A stretch of DNA of 64,000 nucleotides from an uncultured Vampirovibrio sp. (GTDB taxonomy: Bacteria; Cyanobacteriota; Vampirovibrionia; Gastranaerophilales; Gastranaerophilaceae). Made by a program: the position numbers and the translations under genes. Shown here piece after piece: positions 1 to 8,405 of this stretch (its first letter is position 1; each line of letters starts with the position of its first letter). The notes beneath the pieces were generated by a model. The model was not told where the DNA came from and did no database searches. It saw nothing but the letters and a program-made list of their open reading frames with translations. Location: positions 352,977 to 416,976 of the forward strand of contig CAJTXT010000002.1 of NCBI GenBank assembly GCA_910583875.1, read 5' to 3'.

Positions 1-1170
1 AACAATATGGAAAAAGAACTAAAGCAATTATTATCAGAACTTAAACAGAAGAAATTCATAAATATTTCAATGGATTTGCCGTTTTTAGGATATAAATATT
101 TAACTTCATTTGTGAACAGATCTAAAAAATTAGGTATATTTGATAAATGTTTAAATCAATTAATTTATAAAAACAACTCATTAATTACACTCATTCTTCA
201 GTTAAATTATGATTGTAATCTAAAATGTAAGCATTGCTTTAATCCAAAAAATAAAATGAATGAACAATTAGATTTTGAAATATGCAAAAAAGCAATAGAT
301 GAAGCTGATGAACTGGGTGTTATAGAAATATCTATGACAGGAGGAGAGTGCACAATAAATAAAGATTTTCTAAAAATAGCAAAATATATTCGCTCTAAAC
401 ATATATCTCTATCATTTTTAACAAATGGACAAAAATTATATGATGATAAAAATTTGTTAAAAGAAATTATAAATCTTCATCCTTTTAGGGTTGAACTTAG
501 TCTTTACAGCATGAATCCTGAGATTCATGATTGTATAACAGGACAAAAGGGCTCGCACTTTAAAACGCTTAATGTAATAAAGAAACTTCGAAAAGCTAAT
601 ATAAAAATTATGGTTAACTGTCCTGTTTTAACTATAAATAAAAATGATTATAAAGATATTTCTGCTTTTGCAAAAGAATGGGATATTACATTAATTACAG
701 GCTGCATATTTATAAATAACCCAGATAATTGCAATGATTATCTTAAGGCTGATAGCAAGACTACTGAGGAGTTTTATATTGATAAAATCAAAGAAGAAGG
801 CAATATACGCGCAAACTCATTTATTAATGATAACAAGGCAATTTGTAATTTTGCCGGAAGATTAATGCTAAATATTGCGCCAAATCTTGATATTACACCT
901 TGTAATGATTTTAATTATCCGCTTGGTAATTTTAAGACAAATTCTTTAAAATCAATACGAGAAAATGCATTACCCGGTTTTATAGAAAAATTTTCAAAAT
1001 CAAACTTAAAAGAATGCTTTAAAGAAGATTATTGCGAATATTGCTTTTACTGTCCCAAAATACTTTTATACAGTACTAAAGAACTTGGGAAATTTGAAAC
1101 TTTTTGTGAACAAGCAAAGGCATATGAAAAAGCACTAAATAAATTGGATAAAACTAATAATAAAGGATAA
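1..1170 (+). CDS. Radical SAM/SPASM peptide maturase, 5' end outside window
   Basis: A radical SAM enzyme that probably modifies a ribosomal peptide. The SAM-cluster motif CNLKCKHC lies in LNYDCNLKCKHCF, followed by MTGGECTINKDF (GGE motif). The C-terminal third carries SPASM-type cysteines (AICNF, DITPCNDF, YCEYCFYCP, FCEQA) for auxiliary Fe-S clusters. The frame is open to base 1. The first ATG (position 7) starts at a segment (ELKQLLSELKQKKF) that matches the inside of the paralogue at 58871-60184, which has about 75 extra N-terminal residues resembling a PqqD-like peptide-binding (RRE) domain. The true start is therefore probably upstream of the window. The gene is followed after 4 bases by a B12-type radical SAM gene, suggesting an operon. 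The family is clear; the substrate is unknown. Confidence 0.85.
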   Translation, partial: NNMEKELKQLLSELKQKKFINISMDLPFLGYKYLTSFVNRSKKLGIFDKCLNQLIYKNNSLITLILQLNYDCNLKCKHCFNPKNKMNEQLDFEICKKAIDEADELGVIEISMTGGECTINKDFLKIAKYIRSKHISLSFLTNGQKLYDDKNLLKEIINLHPFRVELSLYSMNPEIHDCITGQKGSHFKTLNVIKKLRKANIKIMVNCPVLTINKNDYKDISAFAKEWDITLITGCIFINNPDNCNDYLKADSKTTEEFYIDKIKEEGNIRANSFINDNKAICNFAGRLMLNIAPNLDITPCNDFNYPLGNFKTNSLKSIRENALPGFIEKFSKSNLKECFKEDYCEYCFYCPKILLYSTKELGKFETFCEQAKAYEKALNKLDKTNNKG

Positions 1171-1174
1171 TAAA

Positions 1175-2863
1175 ATGAAAGTTTTATTAGTTAATCCACC
1201 ATTATCATTTCCCGATTTTATATACTCTGCTATTCCCTTACTGTTAGGTCAGCTTAAATATAACAATATTGATGCAGATGCTATAGACATGAATGTGGAA
1301 TTTATAAAAGATATAACAGGCAAAGAACACCTGATAAAAACAAAACAGAAAGTTGAAACATTATATAAACAAAGATTTTCTAACAATTCTTCAAATAATC
1401 CGAAGGAACAGTTTTTAGGACAGAATAAAGCAATTCAAAATTGTTTATCACAACCCAAAATTCTCAATATGATAATAAACAACGCCGATAGCATTTATTC
1501 TAATTATATGAAAATGAAAAATACTAAATTTGATAAGAAAAAAGCAATATTAATGGAATTTTCACTTAAATTTGCATTTTTGCCCTTCTCAAAAATTGTA
1601 TCAAAATTAAATTACTTAGAGAATAAGGCTCCATATATTATAGAAAAAACACAATTTTCTTTGAATGCTATTGATTTAGAAAAATACTGCAATGATTCAT
1701 CAAAAAATATTTATATAGATTATTTTAAAGAAAAGATTAAAGAAATAAATGCAAATCAATATGATATTATTGCTATTACAATTCCTTTTGAAGCAAATTT
1801 GTATCCTTCATTAACTTTAGGACGAATATTAAAAGAATATACAAATGCCAAAGTAGTATTTGGCGGAATAATACCAACCTCTGTTGTAGATAGTTTTATA
1901 AAATATCCATCATGGTTTGGTAAATACTTTGATGAGCTTCTTCTTGGGGAAGGTGAGTTATCTATTCTGCAATATGTTAAATATGTTGAAAAAAACCTTC
2001 CAGCACTTGAAGTTAGCGGGCTTGTTTACAAGAAAAATGGTGTAATATTAAAGAACGATATTAAATTTATAAAAAACATAGAAGAAATAAAACCGCCTTG
2101 TTATGATAGAATAGACTTTAATAATTATTCATCCCCTGTTATATTATTAGAATTTTCAAAAGGTTGTTATTGGGGCAGATGCATTTATTGCTACTCAAGC
2201 GCACACAAAAGATATCATATTAAAAATCCGATTAAAGCGGCAGATATGATTGAACAGCTTGTTCAAAAATATAACATTAGAAATTTTAATATTTTTGATG
2301 ATGCATTAAGTCCAAATTTCCTTGATAAATTTTCCGAAGAATTAATAAAAAGAAATTTAAAAATACACTATGTATGTTTTCTTAGATTTGAAAATAACCT
2401 AACATTTAAACTATTAAACAAATTTTATAAATCCGGATTAGACGCAGTATTTTTTGGTTTAGAAAGTGCTTCAAATAAAATATTAAAGCTAATAGATAAA
2501 GGCATCAATCCGGAAGTTGCAGAAAGAATAATAAAAGATTGTTATAAAATTGGAATAAAAGCTCATGTCGGAATTATTATTGATTTTCCTAAAGAAACAG
2601 AAAAGGATTTATTAGAAACGCTGAATTTTATAGAACGCAATGAAAAATATATTGATTTAGTAGATACTTTTCATTTTTCTATTTTAAAATCATCTAATAT
2701 AAAGAAATGCATAGAAATTTTAAATGTAAAGAATATTCTTGAAACAGAAGAATTTGGTGCATATTTGTCATTTGATAAAGAAGAAACAATTAAAAAGAAA
2801 AAGCTTGATAAAATATTAAAAGAATATGGAATACAAATATCACCAATATATAGTAAATGGTAA
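1175..2863 (+). CDS. B12-binding-domain radical SAM protein
   Basis: 562 aa. The N-terminus (MKVLLVNPPLSFPDF) and residues about 175-270 (the GGIIPTSVVDSF and LLLGEGE region) look like a cobalamin-binding Rossmann domain. The radical SAM core follows, with FSKGCYWGRCIYCYSS near residue 330. The cysteine spacing here is CX4CX2C rather than the usual CX3CX2C; I believe such GCxWGxC variants occur in B12-type radical SAM families. Later core motifs include FFGLESASNKILKLIDKG. Enzymes of this class often methylate or rearrange unactivated carbons. Four bases separate it from the preceding maturase, so both are probably co-transcribed and may act on the same peptide or metabolite. No partner peptide is visible inside the window on this side. 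Confidence 0.8.
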   Translation: MKVLLVNPPLSFPDFIYSAIPLLLGQLKYNNIDADAIDMNVEFIKDITGKEHLIKTKQKVETLYKQRFSNNSSNNPKEQFLGQNKAIQNCLSQPKILNMIINNADSIYSNYMKMKNTKFDKKKAILMEFSLKFAFLPFSKIVSKLNYLENKAPYIIEKTQFSLNAIDLEKYCNDSSKNIYIDYFKEKIKEINANQYDIIAITIPFEANLYPSLTLGRILKEYTNAKVVFGGIIPTSVVDSFIKYPSWFGKYFDELLLGEGELSILQYVKYVEKNLPALEVSGLVYKKNGVILKNDIKFIKNIEEIKPPCYDRIDFNNYSSPVILLEFSKGCYWGRCIYCYSSAHKRYHIKNPIKAADMIEQLVQKYNIRNFNIFDDALSPNFLDKFSEELIKRNLKIHYVCFLRFENNLTFKLLNKFYKSGLDAVFFGLESASNKILKLIDKGINPEVAERIIKDCYKIGIKAHVGIIIDFPKETEKDLLETLNFIERNEKYIDLVDTFHFSILKSSNIKKCIEILNVKNILETEEFGAYLSFDKEETIKKKKLDKILKEYGIQISPIYSKW

Positions 2864-2883
2864 GAATGATAAAAATAGGAAAT

Positions 2884-2909
2884 AAAAAAACCGCCATAAA
2901 CTGGCGGTT
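2884..2909 (-). terminator. Rho-independent terminator (second copy, beyond tRNA-Phe)
   Basis: On the minus strand a stem AACCGCC/GGCGGTT is followed by a run of T. It is a diverged duplicate of the terminator at 3015-3039 next to tRNA-Phe. The stem sequences differ between the copies but both remain paired. Confidence 0.7.
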
Positions 2910-2913
2910 AAAA

Positions 2914-3012
2914 TGGTGCCACGTCTCACTCTGCCGAACAAAATGATTAAGTATCATTTTGTGAGAGGGGAGAACCCAAATTTATGAAGTAAATTTGCGT
3001 GAGATTTCGAGA
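2914..3012 (-). repeat. Duplicated tRNA-Phe 3' end joined to a hairpin module
   Basis: Bases 2914-2927 repeat the last 14 bases of tRNA-Phe (including CCA) exactly. They are joined to a module (from 2928) with the sequence ACTCTGCCGAA, a 9-bp hairpin (CAAAATGAT/ATCATTTTG, loop TAAGT), then GAGAGGGG and GAACCCAA and a second small AT hairpin. The same module with a different hairpin stem sits in two copies beside tRNA-Arg at 51.1-51.4 kb. Together with the duplicated terminator the repeat period is about 129 bases. Function is unknown; it could be an integration scar or a structured RNA. Confidence 0.65.
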
Positions 3013-3014
3013 CA

Positions 3015-3039
3015 ATAAAAAAACCGCATTTAAGCGGTT
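3015..3039 (-). terminator. Rho-independent terminator of tRNA-Phe
   Basis: On the minus strand just downstream of the tRNA, a stem AACCGC/GCGGTT with loop TTAAAT is followed by seven T. It should end the tRNA-Phe transcript. Confidence 0.8.
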
Positions 3040-3042
3040 AAA

Positions 3043-3118
3043 TGGTGCCACGTCTCGGAATCGAACCAAGGACACAGGGATTTTCAGTCCCTTGCTCTAC
3101 CAACTGAGCTAACGTGGC
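3043..3118 (-). tRNA. tRNA-Phe (GAA)
   Basis: The minus strand folds into a full cloverleaf. The acceptor stem is GCCACGT/ACGTGGC, the discriminator base is A and the CCA end is encoded. The anticodon stem AGGGA/TCCCT carries loop CTGAAAA, giving anticodon GAA. The T arm contains GGTTCGATTCC. Length is 76 nt including CCA. Confidence 0.97.
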
Positions 3119-3168
3119 TTACCTATGTATTTATCATATCAAAAACAAATTGCGTGTCAATAAAACTT

Positions 3169-4203
3169 TTATAAAAAATCCCTGTTTGAAGCAACATATT
3201 CAGAATATGTTAATACATTTGCATTACTACTAATGATTTTTGCACATTTTTTCAAGCCTAATTTTGAAAGCTGGCATGATGTTATTATATACTTATTATC
3301 CAATTCTTCTTTTTTATAAAAGACTTTTTCAATAAGCACTTTAGCTAATTTTTTATATTTTAAAATAAAAAAGTTTTCCATTAGTGAACAACTGCCTTTT
3401 TTATTTATTACAGGCATTTCTTCTGAAAAATATGCCGCATCTTTTCTAATTAATGGTTTATGGTAAAAGCTATTTTTATAAAATGGAATATCAACATAAT
3501 TCATTTTTAATAAATCATCAATCCTAATTAACTTATGAGAAATCTCATCAATTTTTGATAAAGTTTCAAAACAAGAATCACATGAACAAGCAATATACTT
3601 AGCATCCTTTGGAATAGATTTAACTATTTTTTCGGAATTTTTTTGAAATTTTTTCAAATTACCGTCACTTAAATACGGAAGACCACAGCAGCAATTATTT
3701 ATTGAAATAACATCGTAATTAAGCTGCTCTAATATATTTAAAGTTGCATTTTTATCTGAAGGATTAACATATTTATTGATACAACCTTGAAAATAAACTA
3801 CTTTATCTTCATTTGAATTTTTTACAATTCTTTTTTTTCTTTTAATTAAAACTTTCTTTTTTAATAAGCGGTGCATATTTAAGTATAAAAAATAATAAAA
3901 AGAGAAACCAAATAATCTAAATCTAAATTTATTTATAGATTTTAATTTAGTAAATAAATCAGCTGCATCAATATTACTTGGGCAAAAATTCTTACAAGCG
4001 TTACAGTTTAAACAAATATCAAGATTTTTAATAAAAGATTTTGTTATCTTCTTTCCATTATTAAAAAAATTATTCAAAACAATGTAGCGCCCTCGAGAAA
4101 GAAACATTTCATTTTTAGTTGCAAGATATATAGGACATACACTTTGGCATAATCCGCATTTTGAACATTTATATACTTCTTCTTTTATTTCAGCATCGAT
4201 CAT
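3169..4203 (-). CDS. (Fe-S)-binding oxidoreductase subunit, GlcF/HdrD-like
   Basis: 344 aa. Two ferredoxin-type [4Fe-4S] motifs lie in the N-terminal third: CSKCGLCQSVCP (about residues 13-24) and CLNCNACKNFCP (about 63-74). The C-terminal part has cysteine-rich (CCG-type) segments: FQGCINK, NNCCCGLP, ACSCDSC and ITSCQLSKLG. This is the arrangement of glycolate oxidase GlcF, lactate-utilisation LutA and heterodisulfide reductase HdrD subunits. No flavin-dependent partner gene is adjacent, so the electron donor is not evident. The protein may be soluble or membrane-associated; there is no clear transmembrane segment. It is transcribed away from lptC, with the two starts about 70 bases apart. 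Family assignment is good, the physiological reaction unknown. Confidence 0.8.
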   Translation of the reverse strand: MIDAEIKEEVYKCSKCGLCQSVCPIYLATKNEMFLSRGRYIVLNNFFNNGKKITKSFIKNLDICLNCNACKNFCPSNIDAADLFTKLKSINKFRFRLFGFSFYYFLYLNMHRLLKKKVLIKRKKRIVKNSNEDKVVYFQGCINKYVNPSDKNATLNILEQLNYDVISINNCCCGLPYLSDGNLKKFQKNSEKIVKSIPKDAKYIACSCDSCFETLSKIDEISHKLIRIDDLLKMNYVDIPFYKNSFYHKPLIRKDAAYFSEEMPVINKKGSCSLMENFFILKYKKLAKVLIEKVFYKKEELDNKYIITSCQLSKLGLKKCAKIISSNANVLTYSEYVASNRDFL

Positions 4204-4275
4204 ATATTAATTATCGTATAAAATTCATTATCTTACAATTGCAATTTATCTTTAATTATATGATAATTATATGTT

Positions 4276-4854
4276 ATGGCGTTAAAAAATTATATAAAAG
4301 ATAAAAAAAATATTGCATATATATTATTATTTTCAGTAATAATATTCGCTTGTTTTTGGGCATTTATCTCTGCAGGATTAATAACAAAATCATTTAAGAC
4401 TAAAATAGTATCCCAAACATATAAGAATAAAGAAGCAAATATTGAAAGCTTGTTAGTTACCGAAACTAAAAACGGAGAAAAACTTTGGGAACTTTATGCA
4501 GATAGCGGCATGTATACAGATGAGAATGGTGTTGTTCTTTTAGAATATTTAATCGGAAATTTTTATGATAAAAATCAAGTAACAGCAAGCTTTAAATCAG
4601 ATAAAGGTACATATAATTCAAATAAAAAACAAATAATTTTGTACGACAACGTAGTACTTGTATATAAAGACGGAACAAATCTTTCAGCAGAAAGAATAAC
4701 ATATTCAGGCAAAAATGAGGATATTATCGCTGAAGGCAATGTAAGAATAGAACGTCCAAATGAAGCCGTCATTTGGGGCACAAAAGCTATTTTAACCGGC
4801 GATTATTCAGACTTTCACATTGAAGGAAGAACAAAATCACAATTTTATATGTAA
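4276..4854 (+). CDS. lptC: LptC-like LPS export protein
   Basis: 192 aa. A single N-terminal membrane segment (about residues 14-36, IAYILLFSVIIFACFWAFIS) is followed by a periplasmic beta-rich domain typical of LptC (DUF1239), with the repeating pattern of the OstA superfamily: YADSGMYTDENG, KSDKGTYNSNKKQI, DGTNLSAERITYSGKN, IAEGNVRIERP. LptC takes lipopolysaccharide from the inner-membrane LptBFG transporter and passes it to LptA. The next gene, 12 bases downstream, encodes an LptA-like protein, which supports the call. No strong ribosome-binding site precedes this ATG. It is divergent from the Fe-S protein gene. Confidence 0.85.
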   Translation: MALKNYIKDKKNIAYILLFSVIIFACFWAFISAGLITKSFKTKIVSQTYKNKEANIESLLVTETKNGEKLWELYADSGMYTDENGVVLLEYLIGNFYDKNQVTASFKSDKGTYNSNKKQIILYDNVVLVYKDGTNLSAERITYSGKNEDIIAEGNVRIERPNEAVIWGTKAILTGDYSDFHIEGRTKSQFYM

Positions 4855-4866
4855 ATAAGGTAAGAT

Positions 4867-5817
4867 ATGAAAAGACAAATAATTAATTCAATATTGATTT
4901 TAACATTTATAACAGCTGGCATTTCACATGCTGCATCTTTAACAGTTGAATCAGATACACAGGAATTTAAAGATACAGATAGTAAAATATATCTTGAGGG
5001 TAATGTAAAAATTAAAACAGATAATATTAACGTACAAAGCCCAAGAGCGGTTGTTGAGGTTGACCCTAAAAATAACAAGGTTAATAAAGTTGAATTCAAA
5101 GAAAACGCATACTCATACCAGCTTGAAAGCGGGAAAAAACATGAAATTAAAGCGCAGATTTTGCAAATGTCTTTGCTTAACAAAGTTTTTTCAGCTCAAG
5201 GAAATACAATTTCTTCTATCACAGAAAATGGCAGACCTATAGTTATTGTAACTGCTGATAAACAGGAATATAACAAAACAACAAATACAATGAAAGCTAC
5301 AGGAAGTGTTAATATTATCTATAAAAATATAGAAACTTTCTCTTCTCAAGCTTATGTTTATCTAAATAATAAAAATGATATTAAAAAGATTGAATTAATT
5401 GGCAATGCAAAATTAAATCAAGATAAAAGCAAAATCAATGCAAATAAATTAACTTACGACAATATAAAAGAAGAAGCTATAGCAGTTGGCAATGTATATT
5501 CTAATATTGTATCAGAAGATGATAAAAACATAGAAGTTTGGTCAAATTATCAATCTTATGATAAAAAAGCAAATGTTGTAAGTGCATCAGGCTCAACTAA
5601 AATTAAATATGAAGATTATACTGCTACAGGTCCAAAGGTTAATGTTTATGGAAATAAACAAACAAAAAAACTTAATCAAGCTGTATTTATCGGCCGTTCT
5701 AAAATAGAAACAAAAGGAAGAACTATTGAAGCAGATAGAATTACAATTACAATGAATCCTAAGGATTTCAAAGCAGAAGGAAATGTAAAATCTGTAATTC
5801 CTAATATTGGTAATTAA
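4867..5817 (+). CDS. lptA: LptA/OstA-like periplasmic LPS transport protein
   Basis: 316 aa with a signal peptide (MKRQIINSILILTFITAGISHA, cleavage probably after SHA). The mature part is built of OstA-type beta repeats: TDSKIYLEGNVKIKTDN, TTNTMKATGSVNIIYKN, NVVSASGSTKIKYEDY, and a final DFKAEGNVKSV. LptA forms the periplasmic bridge carrying lipopolysaccharide from LptC to LptD. At 316 aa it is longer than the roughly 185-aa E. coli LptA, which fits the multi-repeat versions of other phyla. It follows lptC closely and is probably co-transcribed. No lptB, lptD, lptF or lptG lies in the window. Confidence 0.85.
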   Translation: MKRQIINSILILTFITAGISHAASLTVESDTQEFKDTDSKIYLEGNVKIKTDNINVQSPRAVVEVDPKNNKVNKVEFKENAYSYQLESGKKHEIKAQILQMSLLNKVFSAQGNTISSITENGRPIVIVTADKQEYNKTTNTMKATGSVNIIYKNIETFSSQAYVYLNNKNDIKKIELIGNAKLNQDKSKINANKLTYDNIKEEAIAVGNVYSNIVSEDDKNIEVWSNYQSYDKKANVVSASGSTKIKYEDYTATGPKVNVYGNKQTKKLNQAVFIGRSKIETKGRTIEADRITITMNPKDFKAEGNVKSVIPNIGN

Positions 5818-5857
5818 TATTCATACCTTTTAAAATAAATGTTTAATAAGTAAGTTT

Positions 5858-6020
5858 GTCAGATCCTGAAACAAGTTCAGGATGACACATGCTATTTTAT
5901 GGCTTTTTAGAATTGTTTTGAACTCTTACAAGTTTGTTTATTAAAAATTCATGGAAATTTCTATATAACGTCATCTATTTAAAAAGTTAAATTTGTCATC
6001 CTGAACTTGTTTCAGGATCT
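5858..6020. repeat. MITE-like element with 26-29 bp inverted repeats
   Basis: Inverted copies of one sequence lie at 5858-5886 (TCAGATCCTGAAACAAGTTC and onward) and 5995-6020, separated by about 108 bases of AT-rich DNA. Each arm is itself palindromic (CCTGAAACAAGTTCAGG). Related elements occur at 7544-7685, 50967-51066 and 55874-55996, all intergenic. The 5818-6104 gap holds only this element and a terminator. Confidence 0.8.
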
Positions 6021-6052
6021 TATCAGCTTAATACAGAATCTTTAATATAAAC

Positions 6053-6089
6053 AAAAAAAAGAGCGGACTAAATAATCCGCTCTTTTTTT
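6053..6089. terminator. Bidirectional Rho-independent terminator
   Basis: A stem GAGCGGA/TCCGCTC (6061-6082) has an A-run on the left and a T-run on the right. It can therefore end both the lptA transcript and the convergent minus-strand transporter transcript. Confidence 0.85.
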
Positions 6090-6104
6090 GTATTTAAAAT
6101 CAAA

Positions 6105-7430
6105 TTACATAAAGTGTCTTACCCAAATGTAAGCTGATGATAAAGCTAATGAAATAAATACAACAACAACACCGTATTTCATAAATTCCAAGAATTTAAT
6201 TTTATGACCGTGTTTTGCTGAATTTTCAGAAACAATAACGTTAGCAGCTGCACCAATGATTGTAAGATTGCCTCCTAAACAAGCACCTAAAGATAAGCTC
6301 CACCATAAAGGAAGAACAAAATCTCTACCTTGAGCAAGCTCAATCTCGTGAATCATAGGCGCCATAGTTGCTGTATATGGAATGTTATCAATAATACCTG
6401 ATAAAATACCGGAAGCCCATAAAATAACAAATGAAGCTATTTTTTGAGAACCTGCTGTTACTTGTAATAACCAGTCAGCCATTAATTTAATACCGCCTGC
6501 TGCTTCAAATGCACCGATAATAATGAATAATCCAACAAAGAAGAAAATAGTATTCCATTCAACTTCTTTGAAGGTTTCTTCCGGATTTTCAAATAATAAC
6601 AATATACTTGCACCAATAAATGCTATAATACAAGTTGCAATATGTGTTATATCGTGTGTTAAGAAACCTACAATAACTAAAGCTAAAATAAACATACTTC
6701 TTTTTAATAAAGCATAGTCTGTAATAGTTTTTGAATTATCAATTTCTTGAATACTTGCCATTTTCTCTTCTGTAGTAACAAGTTGTTTTCTAAAGCAAAG
6801 ATATAAAAATGCAAGTACAACAACCATAATAATAAAACAAATAATTGTAAGTTCAGATATGAAATCCATAAATGAAAAACCTGCAGCGCTGCCGATAATA
6901 ATGTTTGGCGGGTCACCAATTAATGTTGCAGTACCACCAATATTAGAAGCAAATATTTCTGTCATTAATAACGGCACAGGGTTTAAATCTAATTGTTTTG
7001 CTACAACAAAAGTTATAGGCATTATAAGAATAACAGTTGTTACGTTATCTAAAAATGCTGATAAAATTGCTGTAAAAAATGCTAAAACAATAAGAACCAT
7101 TAAAGGTTTACCCTTAGTCATTTTTAAAAGTTCGATTGCTACCCATTTGAAAACACCGCACCTTGTTGTGATGTTTACAATAATCATCATGGAAACTAAT
7201 AAGAAAATTACATTAAAATCAACAAAGTTAATAAAATATAATTCATTCAAACCTGTTTCAGCTATTTTTTCTTGGCTTACTAACCCTGAGAAAACAACAA
7301 CCGCTGCACCCAAAAGAGCTATAGTAACCTTTGGTATTTTTTCAAGAGCAATAAAAATATATGCAAGTATTAAAATTGCAGCAGAAATTACAATCGCATG
7401 GTTTTGAACCAGTGTGTAAAATTGTTCCAT
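6105..7430 (-). CDS. ArsB/NhaD-type ion transporter (SLC13/CitMHS superfamily)
   Basis: 441 aa, polytopic membrane protein with about 11-12 hydrophobic segments. Characteristic motifs are FLDNVTTVILIMPITF and IGDPPNIIIGSAAGF in the first half, then IIDNIPYTATMAPMI and LGGNLTIIGAAANVIV in the second half. These are the paired re-entrant loops of the ArsB/NhaD/CitMHS (IT superfamily) carriers. Members exchange Na+ for H+ or transport dicarboxylates or arsenite. There is no ArsA, ArsR or dicarboxylate-enzyme neighbour, so the substrate is open; Na+/H+ exchange is a reasonable guess. It is a single-gene unit ending at the bidirectional terminator, and the family is confident. Confidence 0.82.
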   Translation of the reverse strand: MEQFYTLVQNHAIVISAAILILAYIFIALEKIPKVTIALLGAAVVVFSGLVSQEKIAETGLNELYFINFVDFNVIFLLVSMMIIVNITTRCGVFKWVAIELLKMTKGKPLMVLIVLAFFTAILSAFLDNVTTVILIMPITFVVAKQLDLNPVPLLMTEIFASNIGGTATLIGDPPNIIIGSAAGFSFMDFISELTIICFIIMVVVLAFLYLCFRKQLVTTEEKMASIQEIDNSKTITDYALLKRSMFILALVIVGFLTHDITHIATCIIAFIGASILLLFENPEETFKEVEWNTIFFFVGLFIIIGAFEAAGGIKLMADWLLQVTAGSQKIASFVILWASGILSGIIDNIPYTATMAPMIHEIELAQGRDFVLPLWWSLSLGACLGGNLTIIGAAANVIVSENSAKHGHKIKFLEFMKYGVVVVFISLALSSAYIWVRHFM

Positions 7431-7543
7431 ACTCTACCTTTCTTAAATGTATATCATATCTATGATAACAAAAACATAGTAAGTATGTAAGTAAAAAACT
7501 TTGGAAATTTATATCTTACTTTTTACTAATTTTACTTAAAAAA

Positions 7544-7685
7544 TAGTCATAATGTCATTCCGAACTTGTTTGACTACTTTTTCCAAAATCTTTGATTTTG
7601 TGAAAAATGTCTGGTTTCCCACGGAATCTGAGCAGATTTAAACTATATTTCTAAATTTCAGACCCTGAAATAAATTCAGGGTGAC
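7544..7685. repeat. Composite palindromic repeat, copy A
   Basis: A hairpin-rich unit starting TAGTCATAATGTCATTCCG, containing AATCTTTGATTTTGTGAAAA and CTGGTTTCCCACGGAATCT, and ending in a short palindrome (GACCCTGAAATAAATTCAGG and onward). A second copy at 55874-55996 is identical over most of its length. This unit fills most of the 7431-7822 gap; the rest is featureless AT-rich sequence apart from the ribosome-binding site of the next gene. Confidence 0.8.
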
Positions 7686-7822
7686 TGTTAGTCTTTTTAT
7701 TATTTCGTCATTCATAACTTGTTTTATTTATTTTTCAATGATTTTTGATTGCAAATAAAATAACTAGCAAAAAAATTTTTTATCATTGTTATAATTAATG
7801 TAGAGGTTATAAGGAGTTCAGC

Positions 7823-8311
7823 ATGAGGGTAAATTCTATTTCAAACGTTTCATTTGGAGCTAAAAAAGCGAAAATGAAAAAGAACAATGAACAAAAAGAA
7901 CAGTATTACAAATGGGTTAGCCAAAATCAAGTAAATCAAACTTTGAAAATGGCAAAAGGCAGAGAAGTTGAAAACGGAAAATTTGAAGCAGGTAAAGCAA
8001 TTGCTACATTAGTTGGATTTGCTGCCGGCATGTATACTGTTTTTAATTCAATAAAAACAGGAAATATACAAAGAAGTGTTCAAGAAATTACACCTCAAAT
8101 TACAAAAATGAAAAATAAAAGTCTTATAGGTTTAGGAATAACCGCTATTGCTTTAAACACAAGAAATGTATTAGATATTCTTAATAGAAAAAATGCAGAT
8201 AAAACAGCAAATGAAAGAGGTTTCTTAACAAGCCGTCAAGAAGGTAAAGTAAGAAATGTACAACAATCATATAACTTAGCAGATGCTATTTATAACAAAA
8301 ATGTACAATAA
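7823..8311 (+). CDS. Hypothetical protein with N-terminal SFGA tag
   Basis: 162 aa, not recognised as a named family. It begins MRVNSISNVSFGAKKAK, a short tag resembling the N-termini of the genes at 52572-53291 and 53446-54330 (SFKG). The middle has two hydrophobic stretches (AIATLVGFAAGMYTVF, LIGLGITAIALNT) that may be membrane helices; the rest is basic and charged. It has a good ribosome-binding site (AAGGAG, 8 bases before ATG) and its own terminator, so it is a monocistronic gene. Localisation and function are unknown. The tag suggests it belongs to a lineage-specific group. Confidence 0.75.
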   Translation: MRVNSISNVSFGAKKAKMKKNNEQKEQYYKWVSQNQVNQTLKMAKGREVENGKFEAGKAIATLVGFAAGMYTVFNSIKTGNIQRSVQEITPQITKMKNKSLIGLGITAIALNTRNVLDILNRKNADKTANERGFLTSRQEGKVRNVQQSYNLADAIYNKNVQ

Positions 8312-8328
8312 TTACATATAATATATGA

Positions 8329-8360
8329 AAAGGCAGATACATATAGTATCTGCCTTTTTT
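8329..8360 (+). terminator. Rho-independent terminator
   Basis: Stem AAGGCAGATAC/GTATCTGCCTT with loop ATATA and a T-run, just after the SFGA-tag gene. Confidence 0.85.
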
Positions 8361-8370
8361 GTTAATAAGA

Positions 8371-8400
8371 AAAAACAAGGGGCATAATTTAACGCCCCTT
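8371..8400 (-). terminator. Rho-independent terminator of the hyd operon
   Basis: On the minus strand, stem AAGGGGC/GCCCCTT followed by TGTTTTTT, just downstream of the hydA stop. Confidence 0.85.
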
Positions 8401-8405
8401 GAATA

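Noticed and set aside
6859..7407. 182-codon plus-strand frame
   Set aside because: Antisense to the ArsB/NhaD-type transporter, whose membrane motifs are intact on the minus strand.
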